Origin: CAWDMN01 sp963803155
GTDB lineage: Bacteria > Acidobacteriota > Terriglobia > Versatilivoradales > Versatilivoraceae
Reading direction: 5' to 3'
DNA: 64,000 nt
NCBI GenBank assembly: GCA_963803155.1
Contig: CAWDMN010000036.1
Coordinates: forward strand, 296,880-360,879
Shown here: positions 54,254-62,798 of the stretch, in pieces
Position numbering within the stretch: the stretch's first letter is position 1
Layout: each line of letters starts with the position of its first letter
Translations under genes and position numbers: made by a program
Notes under the pieces: model-generated
The model's database searches: none
Seen by the model: only the letters and a program-made list of their open reading frames with translations
What the model was told of the DNA's origin: nothing

Positions 54254-54343
54254 GAGTGATGAGAGGCGAGTGATTGGTCACGGGAGAGTTCAAATAACGA
54301 CAGATCCCCACTTTTCACTCGTCACTTGCCACTTGTTACTCCT
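54254..54343. repeat. Degenerate heptanucleotide arrays, inverted pair, at the gspE/gspF junction
   Basis: Array 1 at 54254-54288 has units gagtgat, gagaggc, gagtgat and tggtcac in register. Array 2 at 54309-54343 has cactttt, cactcgt, cacttgc, cacttgt, tactcct. The two are opposite-strand versions of each other, 20 bases apart. The element fills the whole gap between the gspE stop (54344) and the gspF ATG (54248). Confidence 0.7.
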
Positions 54344-56032
54344 TTACATTTCCTGCGTCACGCGCAACACTTCATCCAGGGTGGAGACTCCGCGCAATAC
54401 CTTATCCAGCCCATCTTCCCGCAGAGTTCTCATGCCACGACCGCGGGCATAATTGGCAATGATATTGGAGGATTCATTGGAAACTATCATCCTACGAATT
54501 TCTTCATCCGGTACCATCATTTCGAAAATGCCCTGCCGCGAAGTATAACCGGTGTTTCCGCAGGCTTCGCACCCTTCACCCCGGAAGAGTTTCACCGTGG
54601 GGGAATCGATTTTCAATCCCAAGGAGCGAAGTTTTTCAGAGTCCTCCAAATACTCTATTTTGCACTTCGGGCAGATGACTCGAACCAGCCGTTGAGCCAA
54701 CACCCCAATTAAGCAGGAGGCCAAAAGGTAGTTTTCCACTCCCATATCCACGAGGCGAGTGATGGCGCTTGGCGCATCATTGGTATGAAGAGTGCTGAAC
54801 ACCAGGTGTCCGGTCAGGGCTGAACGGATGGCGATCTCGGCGGTCTCGAGGTCGCGGATTTCTCCGATCATGATGACATCAGGATCCTGCCGCACGATGT
54901 GCCTCAATCCGGCGGCAAAGGTCAATCCAATTTGGGTATTCACATGGATCTGATTGATCCCGTCCATCTGGTATTCCACCGGATCCTCAATGGTGATGAT
55001 CTTCTTGTCGGGCAGATTGATCCGCTTCATGGCGCTGTAGAGAGTGGTCGACTTGCCGCTTCCGGTGGGGCCCGTCACCAGCAGAATTCCATGGGGCATG
55101 GAGGTCAACTTTTCCATGGCAGCCAGCATGGTCGACGGGAAGCCCAGTTTCTGTAGATCGAAAAGGCGCGTATCGCTTTTATCCAAAATACGCATGACCA
55201 CGCTTTCCCCGTAAAGAGTTGGCAGAGTCGAAACTCGCAAATCGATTTCCTTGCCCAGAACTTTGACTTTGATACGGCCGTCCTGAGGTAGACGCCGTTC
55301 CGCAATGTTCAGGCGCGCCATGAGTTTTACGCGGGAGATAATGGCAGCTTTCATGCCCCAGGGCGGGGATTCGACATTGTAAAGGATGCCATCAATCCGG
55401 TAGCGAATCCGGAATTCCTTTTCAAAGGGCTCGATGTGAATATCGCTCGCTCTGCGCTCCACCGCCCGCGAAATCATTAAATTCACCAGGCGGATGACCG
55501 GGACTTCCGATGCCATGTCGCGCAGCTGTTCGATGCTTTCTCCAGCTTCGCCATCTCCCGCGCCAGAGGGGACACCCCCCTCCGCTGTTCCTCCCGAGGC
55601 TCCGTCATTTCCATAAAAGCGTTCGAGGGCTTCGCTGATCTCGTTCTCATGTGCCAGCATCACTTTTAGTTGATAGCCCGTAAAAAGCCGCAAAGATTCG
55701 AGGGTTTCGCGATCGGAAGGATCAGCCATGGCCACGGTAAGAACGTTGCCGGCTACATCCATCGGCAATACTTTGAACTGACGCAAAAACTGGCCTGATA
55801 CTTTTTCCAGCTCCAAGGGGGCAATCGGAAAATCAGCGCTTCCCACCATCGACACCTGATGCTGTTCGCATAAAACAGCCATCAGATCCCGCTCCGCCAC
55901 GTAACCAAGGTCGAGCAGAATCTTGCCAATCTTGTCCTTTCTTTCTCTTTGCAGAGACAGAGCATTTTGCAGATCGGCCAGACTGATCAAATTGCGCTCG
56001 AGTAACATTTGTCCTAAAAGCTTGCGTGGCAA
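54344..56032 (-). CDS. gspE: T2S traffic ATPase
   Basis: GspE powers pseudopilus extension. The 562-residue product starts at a TTG (56030-56032) five bases after GAGGAG; the next ATG is Met9. Domains: N-terminal MshEN/N1E (LLGQMLLERNLISLADLQNAL, residues 5-140), a Gly-rich linker and the ATPase with Walker A GPTGSGKST (Lys327), Asp box ITIEDPVEYQMDGINQ, Walker B VIMIGEIRDLETAEIAI and His box TGHLVFSTLHTNDAP. The zinc site is Cys454, Cys457, Cys488 and Cys491 (CPKC and CEAC). It is the first gene of the gsp operon E-F-G-H-I-J-K-L-M-C-D. Confidence 0.95.
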   Translation of the reverse strand: MPRKLLGQMLLERNLISLADLQNALSLQRERKDKIGKILLDLGYVAERDLMAVLCEQHQVSMVGSADFPIAPLELEKVSGQFLRQFKVLPMDVAGNVLTVAMADPSDRETLESLRLFTGYQLKVMLAHENEISEALERFYGNDGASGGTAEGGVPSGAGDGEAGESIEQLRDMASEVPVIRLVNLMISRAVERRASDIHIEPFEKEFRIRYRIDGILYNVESPPWGMKAAIISRVKLMARLNIAERRLPQDGRIKVKVLGKEIDLRVSTLPTLYGESVVMRILDKSDTRLFDLQKLGFPSTMLAAMEKLTSMPHGILLVTGPTGSGKSTTLYSAMKRINLPDKKIITIEDPVEYQMDGINQIHVNTQIGLTFAAGLRHIVRQDPDVIMIGEIRDLETAEIAIRSALTGHLVFSTLHTNDAPSAITRLVDMGVENYLLASCLIGVLAQRLVRVICPKCKIEYLEDSEKLRSLGLKIDSPTVKLFRGEGCEACGNTGYTSRQGIFEMMVPDEEIRRMIVSNESSNIIANYARGRGMRTLREDGLDKVLRGVSTLDEVLRVTQEM

Positions 56033-56043
56033 GGTGACTCCTC

Positions 56044-56100
56044 ATTCCAGCGGGATTTCGTCCCGGCCCATGGGATTTGACCCCATGGCGCTAAACTACT
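56044..56100. repeat. Palindromic intergenic element upstream of gspE
   Basis: Two nested palindromic parts, gcgggatttcgtcccg (56051-56066) and cccatgggatttgaccccatgg, lie in the 234-base gap before gspE. The core GATTTGAC-(C/G)-CCATGG also occurs, on the other strand, near 37360-37380 downstream of deoC. No T tract. Either a dispersed repeat or an operator-like site for the gsp operon; the repeat reading is preferred. Confidence 0.45.
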
Positions 56101-56266
56101 TGATTTATACTCGCTAACTTTGACGGCACAGGGGAACTCGGATGGTGGCGCAAAAAAAGAAGAAGTGGATTCTCAAATGCTGGCACTCTCAGATAGTTGT
56201 CGCAATCGATTCAATTTAGAATTCACCATTCGATGACTTCCTCTTTCAGTCCTCGATCCTTCCCTC

Positions 56267-56845
56267 TTAAAACTGCATAATTTCCATTTGACGGGTGAAG
56301 TCGGCCAATGGCATGCGATTCTCGCGGTACTGGGAGATCAATGAGCGTTTTGCCTTGAATATGACTTGAGTGGGCACCGGTTGCTTGATCTGCTGTTCCA
56401 CATTAAAGAGGTGCATGACCACGGTCAGATTTTGATCCGGCTTTAGTTGTTGCAAGGATGTGCCATGCTCTCCAATCGCTTTGACCAGCACCTCCTTCAG
56501 CGTCCCTAATCTTTTTACCATAAGGCTGTAGGCGTCATCCAATTCTTTTTGTGTATGAGGCGCGGGGCTGAAGGGAGAAATTTGCCTGATTTGAAAAAGG
56601 TTGACTTCCACGGAAAAAACCGCTCCGTACTCCGGCAGGTAAGTCCCTTTGGTCGATGAAAGGATGGGGAAATTCCCGGTGATGTTTTGTTTGATTGTGG
56701 TGTCGATCACTCCTTCAAAGACCGCCAGGTCTTTCTTCATGGCGGGATAGTCTACTTGAGCGACGGCACTCTGAGCCCACAGAAAGCCACCATGCAGAGC
56801 GGGAAGAAATAGAATCATGCCAAAAAAAACGCGGAGAGATTTCAT
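56267..56845 (-). CDS. Secreted protein of unknown function linked to an ECF sigma/anti-sigma pair
   Basis: A 192-residue protein with a signal peptide (MKSLRVFFGMILFLPALHGGFLWAQ). The mature part carries KDLAVFEGVIDTTIKQNI, GTYLPEYGAVFSVEVNLFQ and DQNLTVVMHLFNVE; no catalytic motif was recognised. It lies 72 bases after the anti-sigma gene on the same strand, so it may be the target or effector of that regulon. A family with this context in Acidobacteriota is remembered but not characterised. Confidence 0.65.
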   Translation of the reverse strand: MKSLRVFFGMILFLPALHGGFLWAQSAVAQVDYPAMKKDLAVFEGVIDTTIKQNITGNFPILSSTKGTYLPEYGAVFSVEVNLFQIRQISPFSPAPHTQKELDDAYSLMVKRLGTLKEVLVKAIGEHGTSLQQLKPDQNLTVVMHLFNVEQQIKQPVPTQVIFKAKRSLISQYRENRMPLADFTRQMEIMQF

Positions 56846-56917
56846 AAGTTTTCATCCAATCGTCATCGGTTTATGTCATCGTCCATTCAGACGGAAATAA
56901 AGGGTTCCAATATGTCT

Positions 56918-57616
56918 TTAAGGCCTGTCGGCGCGAGCCTGCCCGGTGCGCAGGTAGAGATCCCGAGCCAGCGATTCCACGTAAGACTTGTTTTGAATCG
57001 TTTCTTTCCATACCACGTTCTGAGTCGATTCCAGATATTGGAGGCGTCCCGCAACAGTCTCATAATCGGCCTGGCGTTTGGAATTCCAATCCATTCCTGC
57101 TTGATTCAAAAGCTGTTGCCACCGGGTTTCCTGCATTTTTTGATTTTGATTCAGCGCTTGCTCTATGGTCAATCGCACCTGTTCCAAATTCAATGCCGGT
57201 TGGCTTCGAGAAACCATCTCCCCCGTGGAGATCACAGTTCTGCCACCAAAGGAGAGGGCCGCCTGACCATGAGAAAATTGAAAAGAGGTCTTAGTCAAAG
57301 CAAGCGCCAGCAGGCAAATGCAAAAGGAGGCCGTCACGGTCAGAGGCCAACGCAGAAAAGCGGGGAGTTCGCTCATCCACCCAATCTTCCATGATGAAGA
57401 GAGCCTCCGAGATTCCAATTTAAACGATATGGGTTGGGGAATCGGCTCTTCAGGCCAACCTTGTTTCACGGCACTGCACGTCGATTTCAGCGCACTCAAT
57501 TCCCGGCGACAAGATGGACAATCCAATAGATGCTGCCTCAATTGGCGTCCTTCTTCCCGGCCGATTTCTTCACCCAAATATTCAACCAAATAACTTCGCG
57601 CCGTTTCGCAATTCAT
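56918..57616 (-). CDS. Zinc-finger (zf-HC2) transmembrane anti-sigma factor
   Basis: A 232-residue protein from the ATG at 57614-57616, which follows a strong GGAGGGG. The N-terminal ZAS domain holds zinc with His29, Cys33 and Cys36 (RQHLLDCPSCRREL). A membrane helix near 85 (FLRWPLTVTASFCICLLALAL) follows, then an extracytoplasmic coiled coil (LEQVRLTIEQALNQNQKMQETRWQQLL). It should bind and hold the sigma factor encoded 100 bases upstream and release it after an envelope signal. Confidence 0.85.
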   Translation of the reverse strand: MNCETARSYLVEYLGEEIGREEGRQLRQHLLDCPSCRRELSALKSTCSAVKQGWPEEPIPQPISFKLESRRLSSSWKIGWMSELPAFLRWPLTVTASFCICLLALALTKTSFQFSHGQAALSFGGRTVISTGEMVSRSQPALNLEQVRLTIEQALNQNQKMQETRWQQLLNQAGMDWNSKRQADYETVAGRLQYLESTQNVVWKETIQNKSYVESLARDLYLRTGQARADRP

Positions 57617-57715
57617 CTCATCCCCTCCACCTTCCAGCAAACCTTGAGAACACAGAAGACAACTTCTGCATCTCGAGGCCAGATATTGTTAATGGTTAAA
57701 CGCCGTCCTCTGTTC

Positions 57716-58309
57716 CTAACTTTGCGGTTGAATGTCCAAAACTTCCCGGAGTTTTACTAAGCCGAGGTAGAGCCGGGATTTTACCGTACTCACCGGACAG
57801 TCCACAATTTCGGCAATCTCGTTAAACTTCAGCCCTTCATAAATCTTCATCACAATAGTTTCGCGCTGCTCGATGGGGAGTTCAGCCAGGGCCCGTTCCA
57901 CTATTATTCGGAGCTCCGTGTGAGAATAGTCGTTTCCCCCATCCAACCGAATTGCCGGGCTGCTCTCCAGCAAATTTTCCAAATCCAACGCTTCCTCTCC
58001 ATCCGTTTCCCCTTTTTCCAGTCTCAAAAAGGGGCGTTCGGTCCGAAAGCGGGAAATCGAGAGATTGCGGGCAATTTTGAAAAGCCAAAATGAAAATTTT
58101 CCCGGGTCTTTGAGCTGCTGAAGCTGTTCATATGCCTTGATGAAGCTCTCCTGACAAATGTCAAAAGATTCCTCGCGATCCCCGGTCAGGCGGCAAGCAT
58201 AATTGTACAGTCTCTGTTGCCAGCGGGAGACGAGAAGGTTAAAAGACTCTTCTTCCCCCTGGAGGGTTTTCCGCACCAGCTCTTTATCGGTAACTTTCAG
58301 CAGCGCCAA
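57716..58309 (-). CDS. ECF (RpoE-like) RNA polymerase sigma factor
   Basis: A 197-residue ECF sigma factor. Region 2 reads FNLLVSRWQQRLYNYACRLTGDREESFDICQESFIKAYEQL, binding the -10 element and core polymerase. Region 4 reads ALAELPIEQRETIVMKIYEGLKFNEIAEIVDCPVSTVKSRLYLGLVKLREVL with a helix-turn-helix. It is the first gene of a sigma/anti-sigma/secreted-protein unit. Such sigma factors usually drive their own operon and envelope-stress genes. The unit lies directly upstream of the gsp operon on the same strand, so secretion genes are a possible target. Confidence 0.92.
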   Translation of the reverse strand: MALLKVTDKELVRKTLQGEEESFNLLVSRWQQRLYNYACRLTGDREESFDICQESFIKAYEQLQQLKDPGKFSFWLFKIARNLSISRFRTERPFLRLEKGETDGEEALDLENLLESSPAIRLDGGNDYSHTELRIIVERALAELPIEQRETIVMKIYEGLKFNEIAEIVDCPVSTVKSRLYLGLVKLREVLDIQPQS

Positions 58310-58415
58310 TTTTTCTCCCCATTAGCAATGACGATAGAAAGGAACAAAAAGACGAATATGAAAAAAATTGGAGGGGATAAGCATAGGAGACCAAATCCAA
58401 TCTGTTTTGAATCCT

Positions 58416-58452
58416 AAAGGAAGATCCATGTATTTTCGAGGATGCTTCCTTT
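58416..58452 (-). terminator. Hairpin at the end of the glycan cluster
   Basis: aaaggaag-atcc (58416-58427) pairs with ggat-g-cttccttt (58440-58452), giving 8 plus 4 base pairs with one bulged base. It lies between the last glycan gene (ending 58508) and the sigma factor gene, on the same strand. The T run after it is short (three T), so termination may be incomplete. Confidence 0.45.
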
Positions 58453-58507
58453 TCATACCTTTATTCTGGTTTGACCATTAAGCCAGAAAAATCTCTTGTG
58501 AAGGATA

Positions 58508-59071
58508 TCACTCAAATCTCCTTCTCAACCACCTTCGTGTTCCCAATTCGCTGATCAACACCAGCAGAACCGTCAATCGCAGCGGAAACAAGAACAGCCG
58601 GCATAGCGTGCCTATAAAAAAGAGGAGGGGCGCCATTGAAATCATATGACGCTCGGAGGCGTTCCAATCGGACTGTTTCCAGCGGGCTTTTAGCCATTGG
58701 CCCAAAAAAGCGGGACGGAAATAGCCGCAATCCAGGTTTTCATTGAAGACCAGCAGCCGCCTTAAACCGCAACCGAAGGCAAATATTTTGGGCCGGTTCC
58801 GGGCTCCCTGGCCATCCCAGATGACCGCGATTGCATTGTACCCTTCCCGGTCGATCCGGCATTTGAGTCGATAGATTGAATTCCATTCCCGGCGGGGAGG
58901 AAAAATCAAAATCTGGCCGACCTGCGGATTTCCCTCATACCACGACAAATCTGAAAGAGTGCAGAGCAAATCAATTTTAGGATTTAAAAAAACTTGTGTC
59001 TTGAGCCGGTTAATGGCCGCAGACACATTGCTGGAGGATGAACTGACAATTAAGAGAATTTTTTCATTCAT
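58508..59071 (-). CDS. Protein of unknown function in the glycan cluster
   Basis: A 187-residue protein I do not recognise. It begins MNEKILLIVSSSSSNVSAAINRL with a Rossmann-like start, continues through LLCTLSDLSWYEGNPQVGQILIFPPR and NAIAVIWDGQGARNRPKIFAFGCGLRRLLVFNENLDCGYF, and ends with a hydrophobic helix (MAPLLFFIGTLCRLFLFPLRLTVLLVLI) and a basic tail. The pattern suggests a membrane-attached, GT-B-like N-terminal half, perhaps a glycosyltransferase remnant or partner. The start overlaps the GT4 gene by eight bases, so it is surely translated with it. Confidence 0.65.
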   Translation of the reverse strand: MNEKILLIVSSSSSNVSAAINRLKTQVFLNPKIDLLCTLSDLSWYEGNPQVGQILIFPPRREWNSIYRLKCRIDREGYNAIAVIWDGQGARNRPKIFAFGCGLRRLLVFNENLDCGYFRPAFLGQWLKARWKQSDWNASERHMISMAPLLFFIGTLCRLFLFPLRLTVLLVLISELGTRRWLRRRFE

Positions 59072-60245
59072 GGGGATCTTCCACCAAATCCAGGAACTGT
59101 CGTTCTAAAACATCCCAATTGTATTGGCTCACCATTAGGCCCCGGGCATTGCCGCCGATTCTCCGACATAAACCTTCATCCTGCAGAAGCCGGATTGTTT
59201 GCGCGGAAAATTTTTCGGGTTTTTCCGCGAGGAGCAAATGTTCCCCATCTTGTGCTTCAAAGCCGCTGGCGCCCAGTGGAGTGCCTACAATCGCCATTCC
59301 CATCGACATGGCTTCAAGGAGCTTGACTCGCATGCCATTTCCACTGAGGATTGGCAGCACGAAAACTCTTGCGCGAGAATAGACTAAACGCAGATCATCC
59401 ATGTATCCGGTCATCTGGACCCCCGGGATATCGGCAATGTCGAGCAGATGACCGTTGGCTCCCGCCACCCGAAAAATCGCATCCGGAAAAACTTTTCTGA
59501 TCCCTGGGAAAATGTGCCGGGCAAAATGGGTTACGGCCTCCTGATTGGGGAGGTGGCGATAATTCCCCACAAATAACAGGATGGGAGGATCGTCACTGTC
59601 GACGAAAGGGGATAATGGCTCAAAATAGGAGCAATCTACCCCGATCGGTACCACGCGAATTTTTTCGGATGGGACATATTGGGCCAATCGGCCAGCGTCT
59701 GCGCGGGTCATGCAGGCGATTCGGTCAAACCGGCAACAGGTGCGAACTTCATAATTCAGTTGCGCCAACCACTGGTACCCCTTTTGAATTTTCCAGGCAA
59801 TCCTATTTTCGTCTTGAAAATCCGCGTAGAAATTGGCGAAATGAATTTCATGCTCCGTGAGGATTTTTAATCCTCGGAATTTTGCCGGCACATGTTGTCC
59901 CATTTGGAAATATTCCACTTGAACGGCTGAAAATTCTTGAGTTTCGAGCAATTGCCTCACCATCAGCCGCATTTGGGAAGAGGCGTACTCGTCATGCTCG
60001 CGGGGGCGTGGAATCAGCCAGGAGGACGGTGGGCAGGGGCGGCGCAAAATGGCATGAATTTCAATCCCCAGATTTTGAAGCGAAGTCAGCTGATCCAGCT
60101 CTTTTTCACTTTCATAAAAGGAAACCAGCGTCACCGGCCATTTTCGAGCCAGAATTCTCAAATTATGGAACATCCGCGTGCCGCCACCATGCTGTCCAAG
60201 GACAGGGAGATGTGCCGCGAGGAAAAGTATTCGCTTAGAAACCAT
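59064..60245 (-). CDS. GT4-family (GT-B) glycosyltransferase
   Basis: A 393-residue glycosyltransferase from the ATG at 60243-60245. The N-terminal acceptor domain begins KRILFLAAHLPVLGQHGGGTRMFHNLRIL. The C-terminal donor domain has VVPIGVDCSYFEP, ILLFVGNYRHLPNQEAV and the sugar-nucleotide loop VLPILSGNGMRVKLLEAMSMGMAIVGTPLGASGF; the EX7E motif region is modified (KLLEAMSMG). It transfers a sugar to a lipid-linked or surface glycan. The donor cannot be predicted. It is coupled with the small unknown gene downstream. Confidence 0.88.
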   Translation of the reverse strand: MVSKRILFLAAHLPVLGQHGGGTRMFHNLRILARKWPVTLVSFYESEKELDQLTSLQNLGIEIHAILRRPCPPSSWLIPRPREHDEYASSQMRLMVRQLLETQEFSAVQVEYFQMGQHVPAKFRGLKILTEHEIHFANFYADFQDENRIAWKIQKGYQWLAQLNYEVRTCCRFDRIACMTRADAGRLAQYVPSEKIRVVPIGVDCSYFEPLSPFVDSDDPPILLFVGNYRHLPNQEAVTHFARHIFPGIRKVFPDAIFRVAGANGHLLDIADIPGVQMTGYMDDLRLVYSRARVFVLPILSGNGMRVKLLEAMSMGMAIVGTPLGASGFEAQDGEHLLLAEKPEKFSAQTIRLLQDEGLCRRIGGNARGLMVSQYNWDVLERQFLDLVEDPHE

Positions 60246-60309
60246 CCGCAAAGCCCTCAATCATTGTCGCCTTGAATATCGCCGGAAGGCCCAAGGATCG
60301 TTGATGATT

Positions 60310-61932
60310 TTACACCAATTTTATGGAAGTGATGAGGATTCCCAATTCCCGGCAATCGTTCCCCGAACCAGATCTGGCGGGGGAGAATGAAGCATTCAGC
60401 CGCAGCTCAAATTTCAGGACCGATCCAGTCGGCGTTGCTGGTGCGAGCGGGACGGAAAAGCGGAAAGAGCCGGACCTAACAGTTCGATATTTTCCCAGGA
60501 GGCGGTTTCCACAAAACAGTCGAATACTCAGGCAGGGGCGTCGATATTGGCGAAGGCTGGGAATGTTTCCTTCCAGTTCCAAAATTCCCTCTTCTCTTGC
60601 GCGTGAAAGGAAAAAAATGGAATGGCGGGCCGTCCAGCGTTGCCCCCCCTGCGCGGTTTGTTCCCAGTCATACCACCCGACGCCAAGGCAGTGGGCACAA
60701 TCGCCGGTTCGAAAGTCAATGATCGACGTTGCCCGTGCAGGCGCCATCGGACTCGTTCGTTCAAAGACCTCGGGGTCTGAAAGCTGGTATACGCGGCGCC
60801 GGTTGATCCTCTTAATCAAGCACTCGGGAATTTGCAGGAAAGCTCGCCACAACGCTTTCAATTCAAATCTCACGCCGGTCTGCCTCATGAACCTCAGCTG
60901 GTTAAAAGGCAGCCATAAAAAATGTTCCAGCAGCCAGCTGAGTCGAGTGATGTTTTTCCAGATGAAAAGATACTGGTTTTTCCGGGTGATATTCTGCACG
61001 AAGTCGGCGCCGAATTTTCGCTGGCTGGTTCCGCGATGCCGGTGAATCACGACACTGCCCGGAGCAAACAAAACCTTCCAGCCTTGTTTCCACGCCTGAT
61101 AGGAGAGATCGGTGTCCTCGTAATAGAAGGGATTAAAGAGACCGTCAAAACCTCCGAGTGCCAGGAATTTTCCCCGGTCAAAGGCACAGGATCCTCCTCC
61201 GCCCCAAAGGACCGGCCAATAGTGAAGATCGGGATCACCCTCCATTGCCTGATCATGATAGGGATCAACAAACCCGCGATCCCAACGAGCTCTGGTGTTG
61301 CCTGTTTCCTCTCGCCGCTTCGATGGGTCTTGAAAAAAGACCTGACAAGATACGGCAAAAACCTTCTCATCATCAAATCCCGCCAGCAACGGACGAATAA
61401 AGCCGGGATCCACCTGCATGTCATTGTTGAGGAGAATCACAATATCATGGAGGGCTGCTCTTACTCCACGGTTGTTTCCTTCGGAAAAGCCATAATTGCG
61501 GTCCAGGGAGAGCACCCGTATTGAAGGAAAATGCTCTCGGAGGTACTCCACCGTGCCGTCCTGACTGCCATTGTCCACTATGAGAATTTCATGCTCCTGT
61601 CGGTCATATTCCACGGCGGCAATAACGCTTGGAAGATAGTCTTTTAGCAATGGCAATCCATCCCAGGTGAGGATAATGATGCTTGTTTTATCTGAAGAAA
61701 GTTTGCGGCTGGAAAGCCTCTTGACCGGACTGAATGTCAAGGGGAAAGCCAAGAAATCAGCCAGAATTACAGCCACGAAGGCCACAAAATCGATTGGCAG
61801 GAAAAGAAGGAGAGAACAAAACTGGAATCCTTTTCGAAACATCGACATTAATTGCACCCATGAAGTTTGCGGACACGACCTGCCCCGAGGCATTGTCGAT
61901 TCTAACAAGGAACTTTCCAGACAATGCGGCAT
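60310..61932 (-). CDS. GT2-family glycosyltransferase with extra C-terminal domain
   Basis: A GT-A glycosyltransferase with inverting GT2 motifs: TSIIILTWDGLPLLKDYLPSVI, ILIVDNGSQDGTVEYLREHF, IVILLNNDMQVDPGFI (DxD-like) and FYYEDTDLSYQAWKQGW. An N-terminal hydrophobic stretch (FCSLLLFLPIDFVAFVAVILADF) anchors it. About 150 residues at the C-terminus form a separate beta-rich domain (CLGVGWYDWE, RWTARHSIFFLSRAREEG, LKFELRLNASFSP) of a kind found appended to some polysaccharide enzymes; its role is unknown. The first 28 residues look non-coding, so the start may be Met29 at 61848. It probably extends rhamnan or O-antigen-like chains. Confidence 0.85.
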   Translation of the reverse strand: MPHCLESSLLESTMPRGRSCPQTSWVQLMSMFRKGFQFCSLLLFLPIDFVAFVAVILADFLAFPLTFSPVKRLSSRKLSSDKTSIIILTWDGLPLLKDYLPSVIAAVEYDRQEHEILIVDNGSQDGTVEYLREHFPSIRVLSLDRNYGFSEGNNRGVRAALHDIVILLNNDMQVDPGFIRPLLAGFDDEKVFAVSCQVFFQDPSKRREETGNTRARWDRGFVDPYHDQAMEGDPDLHYWPVLWGGGGSCAFDRGKFLALGGFDGLFNPFYYEDTDLSYQAWKQGWKVLFAPGSVVIHRHRGTSQRKFGADFVQNITRKNQYLFIWKNITRLSWLLEHFLWLPFNQLRFMRQTGVRFELKALWRAFLQIPECLIKRINRRRVYQLSDPEVFERTSPMAPARATSIIDFRTGDCAHCLGVGWYDWEQTAQGGQRWTARHSIFFLSRAREEGILELEGNIPSLRQYRRPCLSIRLFCGNRLLGKYRTVRSGSFRFSVPLAPATPTGSVLKFELRLNASFSPARSGSGNDCRELGILITSIKLV

Positions 61933-61974
61933 CGTGAGCAGTTATTAGCTTCCGCCCAAGACCAAAGCTTGGTT

Positions 61975-62679
61975 TTACTCTTTAAACCGAAATTTCAACA
62001 AGGTCCAAACCGCTGAAAACCCATCCCGCCAAGTAATTTTTTTCCCCTCTGAGAAACTCCGCCCCGAATATCGGATAGGGACTTCCATCACTCTTAACTT
62101 CCGCTTGAGAATCTTAGCTGTGATTTCCGGTTCAAAATTAAAACGGTTTGATTCAATCTGAATGGTTTTTACCAAAGCGGCTGGCATCAGCTTATAACAA
62201 GTTTCCATGTCGCTAATGGAGGTCCGATACAAAAAATTAGTCAGCAAAGTGAGGAACCGGTTCCCCATCCGATGAAGAGAAAGCATATTCCGCGATTGAC
62301 CCGCAAAACGGGATCCATAGACCACATCGGCGCGGTTTTCCAGAATGGGAGTCAGCAATGCCGGGTAATCCTGGGGATCATATTCCAAATCCGCATCCTG
62401 AACGATTACAAAGTCCCCTGTGGCTTTTTCAAATCCAGTCCGCAGGGCAGCTCCTTTCCCCTGGTTTTTTTCATGGAAGTAAATCTTCAGGTCGTTGTTC
62501 TCTGGCGCGTGCACCAAACTCATCAGCAGCTGCCTTGTGCCATCTTGTGAACAATCATCCACAAGGATGATTTCTTTATTGATCTCCACAGCGCGGATGC
62601 GAGCAAGAATTTCCATCAAGGTGGCTTTTTCGTTATAAACGGGAACCACCACGCTCAGTTGGATATTTTCGAAGTTCAT
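61975..62679 (-). CDS. Dolichyl-phosphate mannose synthase-like GT2 glycosyltransferase
   Basis: A 234-residue enzyme of the DPM1/polyprenyl-phosphate hexosyltransferase type. Motifs are LSVVVPVYNEKATLMEIL, EIILVDDCSQDGTRQLL, GKGAALRTGFEKATGDFVIVQDADLEYDPQDYP (DxD) and ETCYKLMPAALVK. The C-terminal RYSGRSFSEGKKITWRDG is typical. It charges a polyprenyl phosphate with a sugar for use outside the membrane. There is no C-terminal membrane domain. It sits between the larger GT2 and rmlD. Confidence 0.9.
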   Translation of the reverse strand: MNFENIQLSVVVPVYNEKATLMEILARIRAVEINKEIILVDDCSQDGTRQLLMSLVHAPENNDLKIYFHEKNQGKGAALRTGFEKATGDFVIVQDADLEYDPQDYPALLTPILENRADVVYGSRFAGQSRNMLSLHRMGNRFLTLLTNFLYRTSISDMETCYKLMPAALVKTIQIESNRFNFEPEITAKILKRKLRVMEVPIRYSGRSFSEGKKITWRDGFSAVWTLLKFRFKE

Positions 62680-62798
62680 GTTTTCTCAGCGTCGTTCCTT
62701 GTCACTTTTGAAAAGCGCTTTACCAGACATCGGAGCCATGGCAGACGAAAAGCTTGAGCCTCCGCACGCGGTCTCATGATTCAAGCAGGAAGCATTTT

